Assembly (NCBI GenBank): GCA_041392665.1
Contig: JAWKLQ010000021.1
Location: 1 to 64,000, forward strand
Reading direction: 5' to 3'
Origin: Flavilitoribacter sp020436695
GTDB taxonomy: Bacteria; Bacteroidota; Bacteroidia; Chitinophagales; Saprospiraceae
Length of the DNA: 64,000 nucleotides
This document shows positions 35,537 through 43,089 of the stretch, one piece after another; the stretch's first letter is position 1, and every line of letters begins with the position of its first letter. The notes beneath the pieces were generated by a model. The model was not told the origin of the DNA, searched no databases, and saw nothing but the letters and a program-made list of their open reading frames with translations. The position numbers were made by a program, and so were the translations under genes.

Positions 35537-36022
35537 TCAATCCCCCAGATCGATATCTCCTTGATTTGCCAAAATAAAATCAATCAAATCCTCCTCCTCA
35601 CTGTATTTGCCTAAGAGATAAAAACAAATTACTGCCAACACATTTATGTATACAGCATTAATCGGATAGTTGTCTTCAATTGTTAACTCAAACTCTGAAA
35701 GTAATCCAAATAAAAAGCGAAATTTCATCTCAGTAGTATTATCTATACCAAAAGCCAAATACCCTCCAGAGATGTACTGGTAAGCACCTTCTCCCATCAC
35801 GTAGAAAAGCATTATTTGGAGAGACTGATTAATTTGTGATAAAACAATCTTATACTTTCCTCCTTTGATCAATAAATAACCGCATAAAATCGAGTACAAA
35901 TACAAACCTATTCCCAATAAAAAAAGGGGGTTCTCTTTAATATCAGCAAAAGATAGCATTATGGCTATTAAGCCCAAAATTCCACCGTATATTTGAAAAT
36001 ATGCAATTCCTCTAATTACCAT
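35537..36022 (-). CDS. Small membrane protein, function unknown (161 aa)
   Basis: Four predicted hydrophobic helices (about 10-25, 33-50, 66-78 and 123-138) with a polar, acidic C-terminus (EEEDLIDFILANQGDIDLGD). A long extracytoplasmic or cytoplasmic loop lies at about 80-120. No family was recognised. It is AT-rich like its downstream neighbour, and the two are likely cotranscribed. It starts in a ~270-bp gene-free spacer shared with the TonB-receptor gene, whose 3' end faces the same way. Confidence 0.6.
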   Translation of the reverse strand: MVIRGIAYFQIYGGILGLIAIMLSFADIKENPLFLLGIGLYLYSILCGYLLIKGGKYKIVLSQINQSLQIMLFYVMGEGAYQYISGGYLAFGIDNTTEMKFRFLFGLLSEFELTIEDNYPINAVYINVLAVICFYLLGKYSEEEDLIDFILANQGDIDLGD

Positions 36023-36296
36023 CCGGTATCATTATTTTTCAGGTATGGCATCACCCCATTGGTTGAAGTTTATCCCTTCACAAAATTCAAGCCTGCTGCT
36101 ACACGACATTTGAAACGCCGGTTGCCTATCAATACATGATCAATCACAATATACACAAAAAGCAAGGGTGATTTGATGATGCACTGCATCACCAAACCAC
36201 CCTGTTGCCTGAAAAATATTTACACACAAAACTTAATCTTAGGTAGCAGGTTTCCGGTGCGGGGTACCCGGTTACCTAAGACAAAGCTCCTATATC

Positions 36297-38735
36297 TTAA
36301 TCCTGCTTGACCCGGGATTGCTCATCATCCGTAGCCGTACTCCGACGGCGGGCGGGCTTCACTTCCGAGTTGCCCAGATTGTAGCTGAAGGTCACGTTCA
36401 CCCGGCGGCTTTCATTCTTGTTGACCAGATCCAGATTCAGGTCGCCCTGATGGATGGAGGCCCGGAAGCGACGAGTATTGAAGATATCGTTGACGTTGAC
36501 ACTGATCTTGCCTTTGCCGTCCAGAATATCCTTACTCACACCAAAGTCAACATTGTAAATGGGTTTGGCTTCAAAGATGCTTTCCAGGAAGCGAGACTGG
36601 TAGAAACCGGTCAGTTCAGCCTTCCACTTGCCGGGAAGGTTAAAGTTGTTGGCCACATAAAAATTATAGGAGAATTGATCCTCTTTCAGCTCCATGTCCA
36701 TATACGGTGACCGGTAACTGTTGAGAAAACCGGTAGCGCTCAGTCGCACCGTCCACCACTCCTCAAGGGTAAAGGGAGCAGAAACATTAAGGCTGACATT
36801 GTTAAACATGGCCAGGTTACGATTGGTCTGATAGGTGCGTTGGCTGTCATTTTCCTGTTCGAGGACCTGCGACATGGCATCGGTAGTGTGGCTGTAACTC
36901 AGGCTGGCGACAAAGCGGTTATTCAGACTGTAGTTCACACTGAATGCATCCGTATACTGTGGTTGCAGAAAGGGATTACCCCGGCCGAAAGTAAACTGAT
37001 CCAGGAAGAAAATAAACGGATTCAGATCCTGATACGACGGCCGGTCGATCCGGCGGCTATAGGAATAGCTTAGGTTGTTCTTTTCGCCGATACTATGTGA
37101 CAGACTCACACTGGGGAAAAAGTCCAAATAATCACGCTTCACTCTTTCATCCAGGGTAACGGAAAAACCATCAGATAGGGTGTATTCCGAGCGTAAGCCC
37201 AGTTGCAAAAGCAGTCCGCTAAACTGATGACTAAAGTTGGCGTAAGCTGCGTGGATGGTCTCTTCGTATTCAAAATCATTGGCCCGGGTATCGTCTAGCA
37301 CCCATTCACCGTCCAGTTGCTTGAGGAATTCCACGCCGTTATCCGTACCGACGATGCTGCTCTTGGCACCAACTTCCAGTTTGCTCTTTTCGCCGATGGG
37401 CTGACTGTAATCCGCCTTGATCGCTTTAATATTCACTTTGGAATAGTTGGTAGACTGCAACAGATTGGGGGCTTCGGTCTCCTCACCTCCATTATTCAGG
37501 AAGTAGTTGAAATAATCAGCGTCGGTATTATCATTGAAATCAGAGTAATCGGCATCAACCGTTAACTCCTTGCCTTTATCATCAAACTGATGTTTGAAGT
37601 TGAGGTTGTAAGTATAGTTATCCCACCCCTGATCGTGGTCACCGCCGGCATTGACTCTGCTGTATGACCAGGGACTGTTCCCTGAAATATTCGCCGTGCT
37701 GGTGCCATCCTCTTTCCAGGTACCGAAACGACCGTTAAACAAAGCCCCGATGGTTGTTCTTTTTCCGATGAACCAGTCGCCGCCCACCTGTACACTATGG
37801 CCGCCGTATTCGCGGAGAGAGTGGTTGAATTGATTAAATACCGTTAGTCCACCATCAAAAGGAACGGTGCGATCAATATTCAGGTTCTGATAATTACGGT
37901 TGAAATAGTAGTTGTAATTACCGTACAGATTGAAGCCTTTCTGGCGGTAGTTGAAGCGAAGGCCGCCGTTGGCTTTGGGGAAATTGCCCATTCCCGCTCC
38001 AACACGAAGATTGGCGTTAAAACCCAAGTTCTTATCTTTTTTCATCTGAATATTGATGATGCCGGCATTACCGGCCGCATCATACTTAGAAGAGGGGTTC
38101 AACATGATCTCAATACTTTCGATGGCATCAGCCGGTGTAGTTTCCAGCATGCGGATAACCTCTTCGTTAGACAGATAGGAACGCTTGCCGTTGATCATCA
38201 CCAATACACCCTGCTTTCCCTTGAGGCTGATGTTATTGTTCTGATCCAGCAGTACACCCGGAGCTTTAGCCAGTAGTTCCAAAGCATTGTTACCGGCCGC
38301 TACCGGACTGCTTTCTACATTGACTACCAGTTTATCAGCCCGCAATTCGATAAACGGTTTTTGCGCGGCTACTACGATCTCGGAGAGTTCGGTGGCGGAG
38401 GCATTCAATTGTAATTTGGGCAGGGTGAAAGCATGATTGGCAGCATTCAGTTCAAATACCGCACTGTATACCGGCTTATAACCGATCATGGTAGCCTGGA
38501 TCAGGTAAGTTCCTTCAGCAAGATCTTCGAAGGCAAAATAACCGGCGGAGTCCGTGATGGTTCCTTTGATCAAAGTGGTGTCTTTGGGATTGAGTAACAG
38601 TACATTGGCAAAGTCTACGGCCTGTTTCTGCTCATCCTGAACAAAACCGTCGACCATAGCCTTGCCATGGTACTGCGCTGACAGTCGGGTGAAAGCCATT
38701 ACTAAAAAAAACAGAAGGGTGATCTCCTTTTTCAT
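36297..38735 (-). CDS. TonB-dependent receptor-like outer-membrane protein (OMP_b-brl_3 family)
   Basis: 812 residues. Signal peptide (about 1-20), then a carboxypeptidase-regulatory-like beta domain (about 25-105; VDGFVQDEQKQAVDFANVLL). The plug domain follows (about 120-230; LLAKAPGVLLDQNNNISLKG and IEIMLNPSSKYDAAGNAGIINI). The barrel (about 240-790) belongs to the OMP_b-brl_3 group, not the classical SusC type. The last ~25 residues are basic and Ser/Thr-rich, an unusual tail after the barrel. There is no SusD gene beside it, so the substrate cannot be proposed. Length is normal for the group. Confidence 0.88.
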   Translation of the reverse strand: MKKEITLLFFLVMAFTRLSAQYHGKAMVDGFVQDEQKQAVDFANVLLLNPKDTTLIKGTITDSAGYFAFEDLAEGTYLIQATMIGYKPVYSAVFELNAANHAFTLPKLQLNASATELSEIVVAAQKPFIELRADKLVVNVESSPVAAGNNALELLAKAPGVLLDQNNNISLKGKQGVLVMINGKRSYLSNEEVIRMLETTPADAIESIEIMLNPSSKYDAAGNAGIINIQMKKDKNLGFNANLRVGAGMGNFPKANGGLRFNYRQKGFNLYGNYNYYFNRNYQNLNIDRTVPFDGGLTVFNQFNHSLREYGGHSVQVGGDWFIGKRTTIGALFNGRFGTWKEDGTSTANISGNSPWSYSRVNAGGDHDQGWDNYTYNLNFKHQFDDKGKELTVDADYSDFNDNTDADYFNYFLNNGGEETEAPNLLQSTNYSKVNIKAIKADYSQPIGEKSKLEVGAKSSIVGTDNGVEFLKQLDGEWVLDDTRANDFEYEETIHAAYANFSHQFSGLLLQLGLRSEYTLSDGFSVTLDERVKRDYLDFFPSVSLSHSIGEKNNLSYSYSRRIDRPSYQDLNPFIFFLDQFTFGRGNPFLQPQYTDAFSVNYSLNNRFVASLSYSHTTDAMSQVLEQENDSQRTYQTNRNLAMFNNVSLNVSAPFTLEEWWTVRLSATGFLNSYRSPYMDMELKEDQFSYNFYVANNFNLPGKWKAELTGFYQSRFLESIFEAKPIYNVDFGVSKDILDGKGKISVNVNDIFNTRRFRASIHQGDLNLDLVNKNESRRVNVTFSYNLGNSEVKPARRRSTATDDEQSRVKQD

Positions 38736-38857
38736 TACAGTCGGAATTTTGTGTGTGATTTCGTTGTGGAGGAGACGGACTGGTTGAAGGAGATGTTACA
38801 GGAAAATTGGATTCTCCGACGAAAGAGGGGATCTGGTCGATGAATGACGGGGAAAAT

Positions 38858-38900
38858 GTGGTCAGTGGTCAGTGGTCAGTGGTCAGTGGTCAGTGGTCAG
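38858..38900 (+). repeat. Six copies of the 7-bp unit GTGGTCA
   Basis: Perfect tandem copies of GTGGTCA (about six) in the spacer upstream of the TonB-receptor gene. A frame that crosses it encodes a repetitive peptide and is judged spurious. Confidence 0.85.
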
Positions 38901-38966
38901 TTAAGGTATTGAATATTGATATCTTCCAAAAAAATTATTCAACAGAAAATTCTCTTCATGAGGAAG

Positions 38967-39030
38967 CCCCTCTCCCCCGGAGAGGGGTTTGGGGTGAGGC
39001 CCAAAAGCCCCACTCCAACCACATCGGAGT
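38967..39030. repeat. Twin hairpin, CCCCTCTCC-CCC-GGAGAGGGG and CACTCC...GGAGTG
   Basis: Two successive GC-rich hairpins, with arms 38967-38975/38979-38987 and 39010-39015/39025-39030. The first resembles the short dispersed palindromes often present in multiple copies in Bacteroidota genomes. The second could assist in termination for the downstream secreted-protein gene on the minus strand or the receptor gene. No T-run follows. Confidence 0.6.
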
Positions 39031-39059
39031 GAGGCATATGCATACCCATTAAGGTAGGT

Positions 39060-39563
39060 TTATAATTTGGCCAGCGCTCCGCGCAGATCCCGGCCGAGAT
39101 TGCTTCGGAACTGCGACTGGCTGCGGTAATTCAACATAATGGTCTGTCTACCCACTTTCAGGCCCTGAGGCATATCGCCGATGGTGATGACGATCTCAGG
39201 AGGGAAGGTGCCCCCATTCCGCATATCACCTTGTCCGTCCGGGCCGAGTTTGAAGCTACTTCCCTCTTTTCCTTTCTTTTTAAGGTCCTCCCGTTTTTTT
39301 AATCGCTCCTGGGCATCCTGTGTTGTACTTTCGATCGTTTCTTCCAGATCTTCCGTTTCCGAATGGGTCTGAGATCCTTCCTGCAAGGGAGTACCGTCAT
39401 CATTGGTTTCCGTTTCACTGGTGGCTGTGGCCGTCACCGTCCAGCCGCCGTTTGGATTTTGATCAACCGTGACCGAAACATTTGAATTGGAGTTGCCACT
39501 GTCCTGCGCATAGATAAATGCAACCAAAAGCAGCAAACTGAACAATAAACCTACCTTTTTCAT
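39060..39563 (-). CDS. Small secreted protein, unknown
   Basis: 167 residues with a clear signal peptide (KKVGLLFSLLLLVAFIYAQD). The mature region is Ser/Thr/Glu-rich and probably partly disordered (TATATSETETNDDGT), with a helical run of Glu/Arg/Lys (about 70-105). The C-terminal segment (GKEGSSFKLGPDGQGDMRNGG) is followed by a short strand-rich part. No family was recognised. It reads towards the TonB-receptor gene on the same strand and is separated by 324 bp of repeats. Confidence 0.65.
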   Translation of the reverse strand: MKKVGLLFSLLLLVAFIYAQDSGNSNSNVSVTVDQNPNGGWTVTATATSETETNDDGTPLQEGSQTHSETEDLEETIESTTQDAQERLKKREDLKKKGKEGSSFKLGPDGQGDMRNGGTFPPEIVITIGDMPQGLKVGRQTIMLNYRSQSQFRSNLGRDLRGALAKL

Positions 39564-39685
39564 AATTGTGTGTTTTTAGTGTTTTCAATGTTGGTTCAAA
39601 GGTAGGCGGCTCCCCACCCTGATCTTTCACCCCTACGGGTGATTTTAGGCGGCAGTCGGAAAGTTTGCTACATTTGGGGACAGTA

Positions 39686-39769
39686 GTCCGACAGTTACAA
39701 GTCAGCCATCTGATAGGTTATGTATCCATGAATGACTTGCGACTGATGACTAACCGACTTACGACTATG
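39686..39769. repeat. Dispersed TCGTAAGTC-type repeat near TetR1 start
   Basis: Contains AGTTACAAGTCAG, GACTTGCGACTGATGACT and GACTTACGACT. The longest open frame of the TetR gene extends into this repeat, so that upstream start was rejected. Confidence 0.55.
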
Positions 39770-40402
39770 ACCGTGAAAACCACAAAAGAAAAAATACTGG
39801 ATGCAGCCCTAAAACTCTTCAATCGAGATGGGCTGGTCAATGTGCGACTGCAGCACATCGCCGATGAAGCTTTCGTCAGTGTAGGTAATCTGGCTTATCA
39901 TTATGCCAATAAAGAAGCTATTCTAAGCGCCCTCTACGAATCGCTTACCGAACAACAGGATGCCCTGCTCGCTGAATACCGTATCGTTCCTCTCTTCGAC
40001 AATATCGACCGCCTGATCCGGTATACCTATCAATTACAACGGGCTTTTGTCTTTTTTTATCTGGATACCCTTGAGATCATCCGGGCTTATCCGCCCATCG
40101 GGGATACCCACCGGCAACGCATCCGATCTCAGATCAGCCAGTTAAAAAATATGCTGAATTTCAACGTGGCCAGGGGCGCGCTGGCCACCGAAACCGTGGC
40201 AGGTACGTATGACCAACTGGCCCGGCAACTCTGGATGACGATGGATCAATGGCTCTACCAACAGGCCGTAAATGGAGAAAAATTCGATGACGAAGCTGCA
40301 TACCAGCAGGCCGTATGGAACCTGCTCATTCCTTGCTTTACGCCCATGGGAATAAAAGAATATCAACAAATGTTGGAGCACCCTTATGATTTTTACTTTT
40401 AA
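39767..40402 (+). CDS. TetR family regulator 1
   Basis: 211 residues from ATG 39767 (MTVKTTKEKILDAALKLF), after rejecting 34 extra codons encoded by an intergenic repeat. The N-terminal DNA-binding helix-turn-helix is intact: IADEAFVSVGNLAYHYANKEAIL (about 28-50 in the trimmed protein). The C-terminal ligand-binding region is unusual in length and includes helix-rich segments WMTMDQWLYQQAV and IPCFTPMGIKEYQQML. It is paralogous to TetR2 at 40966: both share FNRDG/FNENG, ANVRLQ/VNVRLQ and GNLAYHYANKEAI/GNLAYHFRNKEAI. A role in hydrogenase control is inferred from position. Confidence 0.9.
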   Translation: MTVKTTKEKILDAALKLFNRDGLVNVRLQHIADEAFVSVGNLAYHYANKEAILSALYESLTEQQDALLAEYRIVPLFDNIDRLIRYTYQLQRAFVFFYLDTLEIIRAYPPIGDTHRQRIRSQISQLKNMLNFNVARGALATETVAGTYDQLARQLWMTMDQWLYQQAVNGEKFDDEAAYQQAVWNLLIPCFTPMGIKEYQQMLEHPYDFYF

Positions 40403-40582
40403 GCCTCCCCTATTTTGTTTAGTTTTGTGTAGGATTGGACAGACATGACATTAAAGGTGTTGAAAATTTAAGACGTTGAGACTTTGGGAATAATCCCGTC
40501 CTCTTTGAATGTATCAATGTCTGATTATCTCAGCTTCTAAATGTATAAATATCTTCAGCGAAGTCATTAGTCTTTACATTCT

Positions 40583-40939
40583 ATGAAGAATTTCCATCTC
40601 GGCGATGAAGCGTATAATCAACTGTTGAATTTGCTGAATAACCAGCATTTCACGGAAAAACCAGGTATGCCTTCTGATATGGAATTCCTGTCGGACGACT
40701 GGTGGTTGCGGGATACGGCGGTGATCGAGAATGTCGTCAAACGCGAAGGCATGTGGGAGATCCATCTCGTTTTCGCGCATTATCAGGAACCACACAAGCT
40801 GATCAAGCGGGTGATCTCGCGTCATGCCTGCCAAAAGAAGGCGATCCTCAGTGCCACTTACATGCGCCGACTGGCGGCAAAAGACCAGAGAGGAACCCTT
40901 AAAGTAAATATAGATGACTTCAGGATCTGTTCGAGTTGA
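40583..40939 (+). CDS. Uncharacterised 118-aa protein between the TetR genes
   Basis: No family recognised. Mixed alpha/beta, cytoplasmic: FLSDDWWLRDTAVIEN, a strand-rich stretch MWEIHLVFAHYQEPHKLIK and a basic tail segment KRVISRHACQKKAILS. It starts 180 bp after TetR1 and ends 26 bp before TetR2, in the same direction. A small protein lying between two paralogous regulators could be a partner or sensor, but there is no sequence evidence. Confidence 0.6.
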   Translation: MKNFHLGDEAYNQLLNLLNNQHFTEKPGMPSDMEFLSDDWWLRDTAVIENVVKREGMWEIHLVFAHYQEPHKLIKRVISRHACQKKAILSATYMRRLAAKDQRGTLKVNIDDFRICSS

Positions 40940-40965
40940 GGATCTGAAACGCAATTCCACGAAAA

Positions 40966-41613
40966 ATGGCTGAGCTAAGCACGAAACAAAAGATCATTAA
41001 CGCTGCTACCCGACTTTTTAATGAAAATGGGATGGCCAATGTACGTTTGCAGCAAATTGCCAATGACGTAGGCATCAGTGCCGGCAACCTCGCCTACCAT
41101 TTCCGCAACAAGGAAGCTATTGTTGATGCCATCAGTGAAGAGGTATACGAAGAGACCGGTGAAATACTCTCGGCTTACCGCATCTTTCCCAACCTGATGG
41201 ACTTCGACCAACAATTGAATAAGTACTACGCTTTTCTGGAAAAATATCCTTTTTATTTTCTCGATCTGCTGGAGATCGAACGCAATTATCCGGATATTCA
41301 CTCCAAACAACGCCTGCCGATCTCCAAGATGATCAGTCAGATCCGCAAGCGCTTCGATTTTAACCGGCAGCGCGGTGTGATCATGGACGAACCGCGTCCC
41401 GGCATTTACGATCAGACAGCCGAAGCGATCTGGGTGCTCATCACTTTCTGGGTACCGCAGCATATCTTACGCAATCGTAAGCCTTCCTGTATGGCCATCG
41501 AGTTCAAAGAGATGATCTGGAATCAGATCTATCCGTTCCTGACTTCCAAAGGTATTGACGAATTTGAGCAATTGATATTACCTGTATTACAGAAGCATTC
41601 TTCCGATAATTAA
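40966..41613 (+). CDS. TetR family regulator 2
   Basis: 215 residues. The helix-turn-helix is intact (QQIANDVGISAGNLAYHFRNKEAIV, about 25-49). The C-terminal domain is helical with aromatic residues (KYYAFLEKYPFYFLDLLEIERNYPDI). It shares high similarity with TetR1, most obviously in the HTH region and the following YRIFP/YRIVP segment. The gene ends 187 bp before hupS1. Candidate regulator of the hydrogenase genes; the 18-bp palindromes upstream of hupS2 and hypB fit a TetR-type operator in symmetry, but no TTAGAAAA palindrome was seen upstream of either TetR gene. Confidence 0.92.
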   Translation: MAELSTKQKIINAATRLFNENGMANVRLQQIANDVGISAGNLAYHFRNKEAIVDAISEEVYEETGEILSAYRIFPNLMDFDQQLNKYYAFLEKYPFYFLDLLEIERNYPDIHSKQRLPISKMISQIRKRFDFNRQRGVIMDEPRPGIYDQTAEAIWVLITFWVPQHILRNRKPSCMAIEFKEMIWNQIYPFLTSKGIDEFEQLILPVLQKHSSDN

Positions 41614-41623
41614 TATTAGTTGC

Positions 41624-41655
41624 CAGTCGTAAGTCAATAGTCGTTAGTCCGTCAG
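41624..41655. repeat. Dispersed TCGTAAGTC-type repeat
   Basis: CAGTCGTAAGTCAATAGTCG followed by TTAGTC in the TetR2-hupS1 spacer, with a further TTTACGACTGG at 41760-41770. Same family as at 16786, 28505, 39686 and 45741. Confidence 0.55.
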
Positions 41656-41800
41656 GAGATTACCTGAATTAAGAGCGACAAGCCAAAATTGACGACATTT
41701 AAGCCTTAGTTTACAGCCATCCGGGCCAATGCACATCTAAGCTCTGGATAGCTCCATTGATTTACGACTGGTTTACTGGGACCTTAGATGAATTGACCGT

Positions 41801-42736
41801 ATGACCAATGTTATCTGGCTGAAAGGTGGGGCGTGCAGCGGCAATACCATGTCCTTCCTCAACGCGGAACAACCTTCCGTGATTGAACTGGTTACTGATT
41901 TCGGTCTGCATATGTTGTACCATCCCTCTATCGGGATGGAGATCGGCGAACAGGTGAATGAAGTATTGGAGGACGCGCTCAGCGGACGGGTACATCTGGA
42001 CATATTCGTCTTTGAAGGAACAGTAATTCAGGGATCCAACGGTACCGGCAATATGAATATTTTTGCCGGTCGGCCGATGCAGGAATGGGTCAGAGACATG
42101 GCCGGGATCGCCGATTATGTAGTGGCCATCGGCGACTGTGCCGCCTGGGGTGGTATCATTGCGGTTCCGCCCAATCCTACCGAATCGACCGGCGTACAAT
42201 ACCACAAAGCGGAACGGGGCGGTTTTCTCGGAAAAGATTTCATCAGCCGTGGCGGGCTTCCGGTGATCAATATTCCCGGCTGTCCGGCTCATCCGGACTG
42301 GATGACCCAAATATTGGTCGCTCTGGCCACCGGGCGTGCAAAAGACATACTACTGGATGATTACAACCGCCCGAAAACCTTTTTCACGGATTTTGTGCAG
42401 ACCGGATGTCCGAATGTCAATAGCTTCATGAAAAAAATTGACGGCGCCTTTGGCAAACGAGGTGGCTGCTTATTTTATGAAGTCGGCTGCCGGGGCCCTA
42501 TGACGCACGCCAGTTGCAACCGCATCCTTTGGAACCGCACTTCCAGCAAAACCCGCGCCAATCACCCCTGCCTGGGGTGTACCGAGCCCGCTTTCCCTCA
42601 CCATGATCTAAAGAAAGGTAGCATCTTTAAAACGATGAAATACCTGGGACATTTCCCCAAAGAAACACCTACCGGAGAGAACAAATTGATGTTTTATTTT
42701 AAGACGAGTCTGCACGCTGCTGGTTCGAAGAAATGA
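41801..42736 (+). CDS. hupS: [NiFe]-hydrogenase small subunit, copy 1
   Basis: 311 residues with no Tat signal, so expected to be cytoplasmic-facing. It starts MTNVIWLKGGACSGNTMSF. Cluster ligands are present: Cys in GGACSG, GDCAAWGG, PGCPAHPDW and the QTGCPN motif, plus the C-terminal group GCLFYEVGCRG, HASCNRILW and PCLGC. The sequence is close to the HupS2 copy (43090), differing mainly in residues 40-65 and the extreme C-terminus. No large subunit follows it. It may form an alternative heterodimer with the single HupL, or be a regulatory or non-catalytic copy. All expected cysteines are conserved, so it does not look degenerate. Confidence 0.92.
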   Translation: MTNVIWLKGGACSGNTMSFLNAEQPSVIELVTDFGLHMLYHPSIGMEIGEQVNEVLEDALSGRVHLDIFVFEGTVIQGSNGTGNMNIFAGRPMQEWVRDMAGIADYVVAIGDCAAWGGIIAVPPNPTESTGVQYHKAERGGFLGKDFISRGGLPVINIPGCPAHPDWMTQILVALATGRAKDILLDDYNRPKTFFTDFVQTGCPNVNSFMKKIDGAFGKRGGCLFYEVGCRGPMTHASCNRILWNRTSSKTRANHPCLGCTEPAFPHHDLKKGSIFKTMKYLGHFPKETPTGENKLMFYFKTSLHAAGSKK

Positions 42737-42924
42737 AGAATGAGATCTTATCTAACGATTTCCGGCAGCCATTCAATACGGTAAAAGATCCTTTCTTTTG
42801 GAAAATATTAAATTCCATAAAAGAGGCTCTTGACCAGCAGTACGGAGTACCTGATGGCCGCTCCGAAAGCCCAGCATCTAAGTACACCGCATCTAAGAAA
42901 TTATTTAGATTTAATCTTAATTAG
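42733..42924 (+). CDS. Possible small protein after hupS1 (63 aa)
   Basis: Starts in an ATGA overlap with the hupS1 stop, which favours coupled translation. The peptide is basic and amphipathic (PFFWKILNSIKEALDQQYG) without membrane segments or known motifs. Its 3' end abuts the operator array upstream of hupS2. It may be real or chance; it does not resemble the HucM linker subunit in length. Confidence 0.25.
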   Translation: MKNEILSNDFRQPFNTVKDPFFWKILNSIKEALDQQYGVPDGRSESPASKYTASKKLFRFNLN

Positions 42925-42982
42925 TGCCCACTTTCTATAAATTAGGTGTTTTTTTCTAAAATAATTAGAAAACCTTTTCTAA
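42921..42982 (+). promoter_or_regulatory. Operator array of 18-bp palindromes upstream of hupS2
   Basis: Three sites of form TTAGNNNN-NN-NTTTCTAN. The proximal one, 42965-42982, is perfect: TTAGAAAA-CC-TTTTCTAA. The next, 42942-42959, is TTAGGTGT-TT-TTTTCTAA and the third, 42921-42938, is TTAGTGCC-CA-CTTTCTAT. Centres are 23 and 21 bp apart. The proximal site is centred 24.5 bp upstream of the -7 element at 42998, so it would cover the -33 region. The same motif is found upstream of hypB with identical geometry. Confidence 0.75.
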
Positions 42983-42997
42983 TACAGTCGCTATTAC

Positions 42998-43005
42998 TAT
43001 ATTTG
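42998..43005 (+). promoter_or_regulatory. -7 element TATATTTG of the hupS2 promoter
   Basis: A perfect match to the Bacteroidota -7 consensus TAnnTTTG, 85 bp before the hupS2 start. The -33 position lies within the proximal palindrome and has no strong TTTG, which suggests regulated initiation. Confidence 0.65.
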
Positions 43006-43089
43006 GTCGTTCTTATTTCTGTTGAAATAGAATTCTGTCTCAGGCAGTTCAGCAAAACTTAATCAGCAAACGAAAAAACTTCTTTTTCT

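Larger units (their letters stand above)
38736..39059. other. 324-bp intergenic region between a TonB-type receptor and a secreted protein
   Basis: No convincing gene. It contains a 7-bp tandem array (38858-38900) and a double hairpin (38967-39030). The receptor promoter should lie within 38736-38850. Confidence 0.6.

Noticed and set aside
38807..39052. 81-residue plus-strand frame
   Set aside because: It runs through the GTGGTCA array and GC hairpins, with no start context or conserved content.
39665..39766. Upstream start for the first TetR gene
   Set aside because: The added 34 codons consist of the TCGTAAGTC intergenic repeat; the ATG at 39767 gives the normal family N-terminus.
42733..42924. 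HucM-like linker subunit of Huc hydrogenase
   Set aside because: The frame is too short (63 residues) and lacks a signal or linker-like helix; no HucM homologue could be supported.
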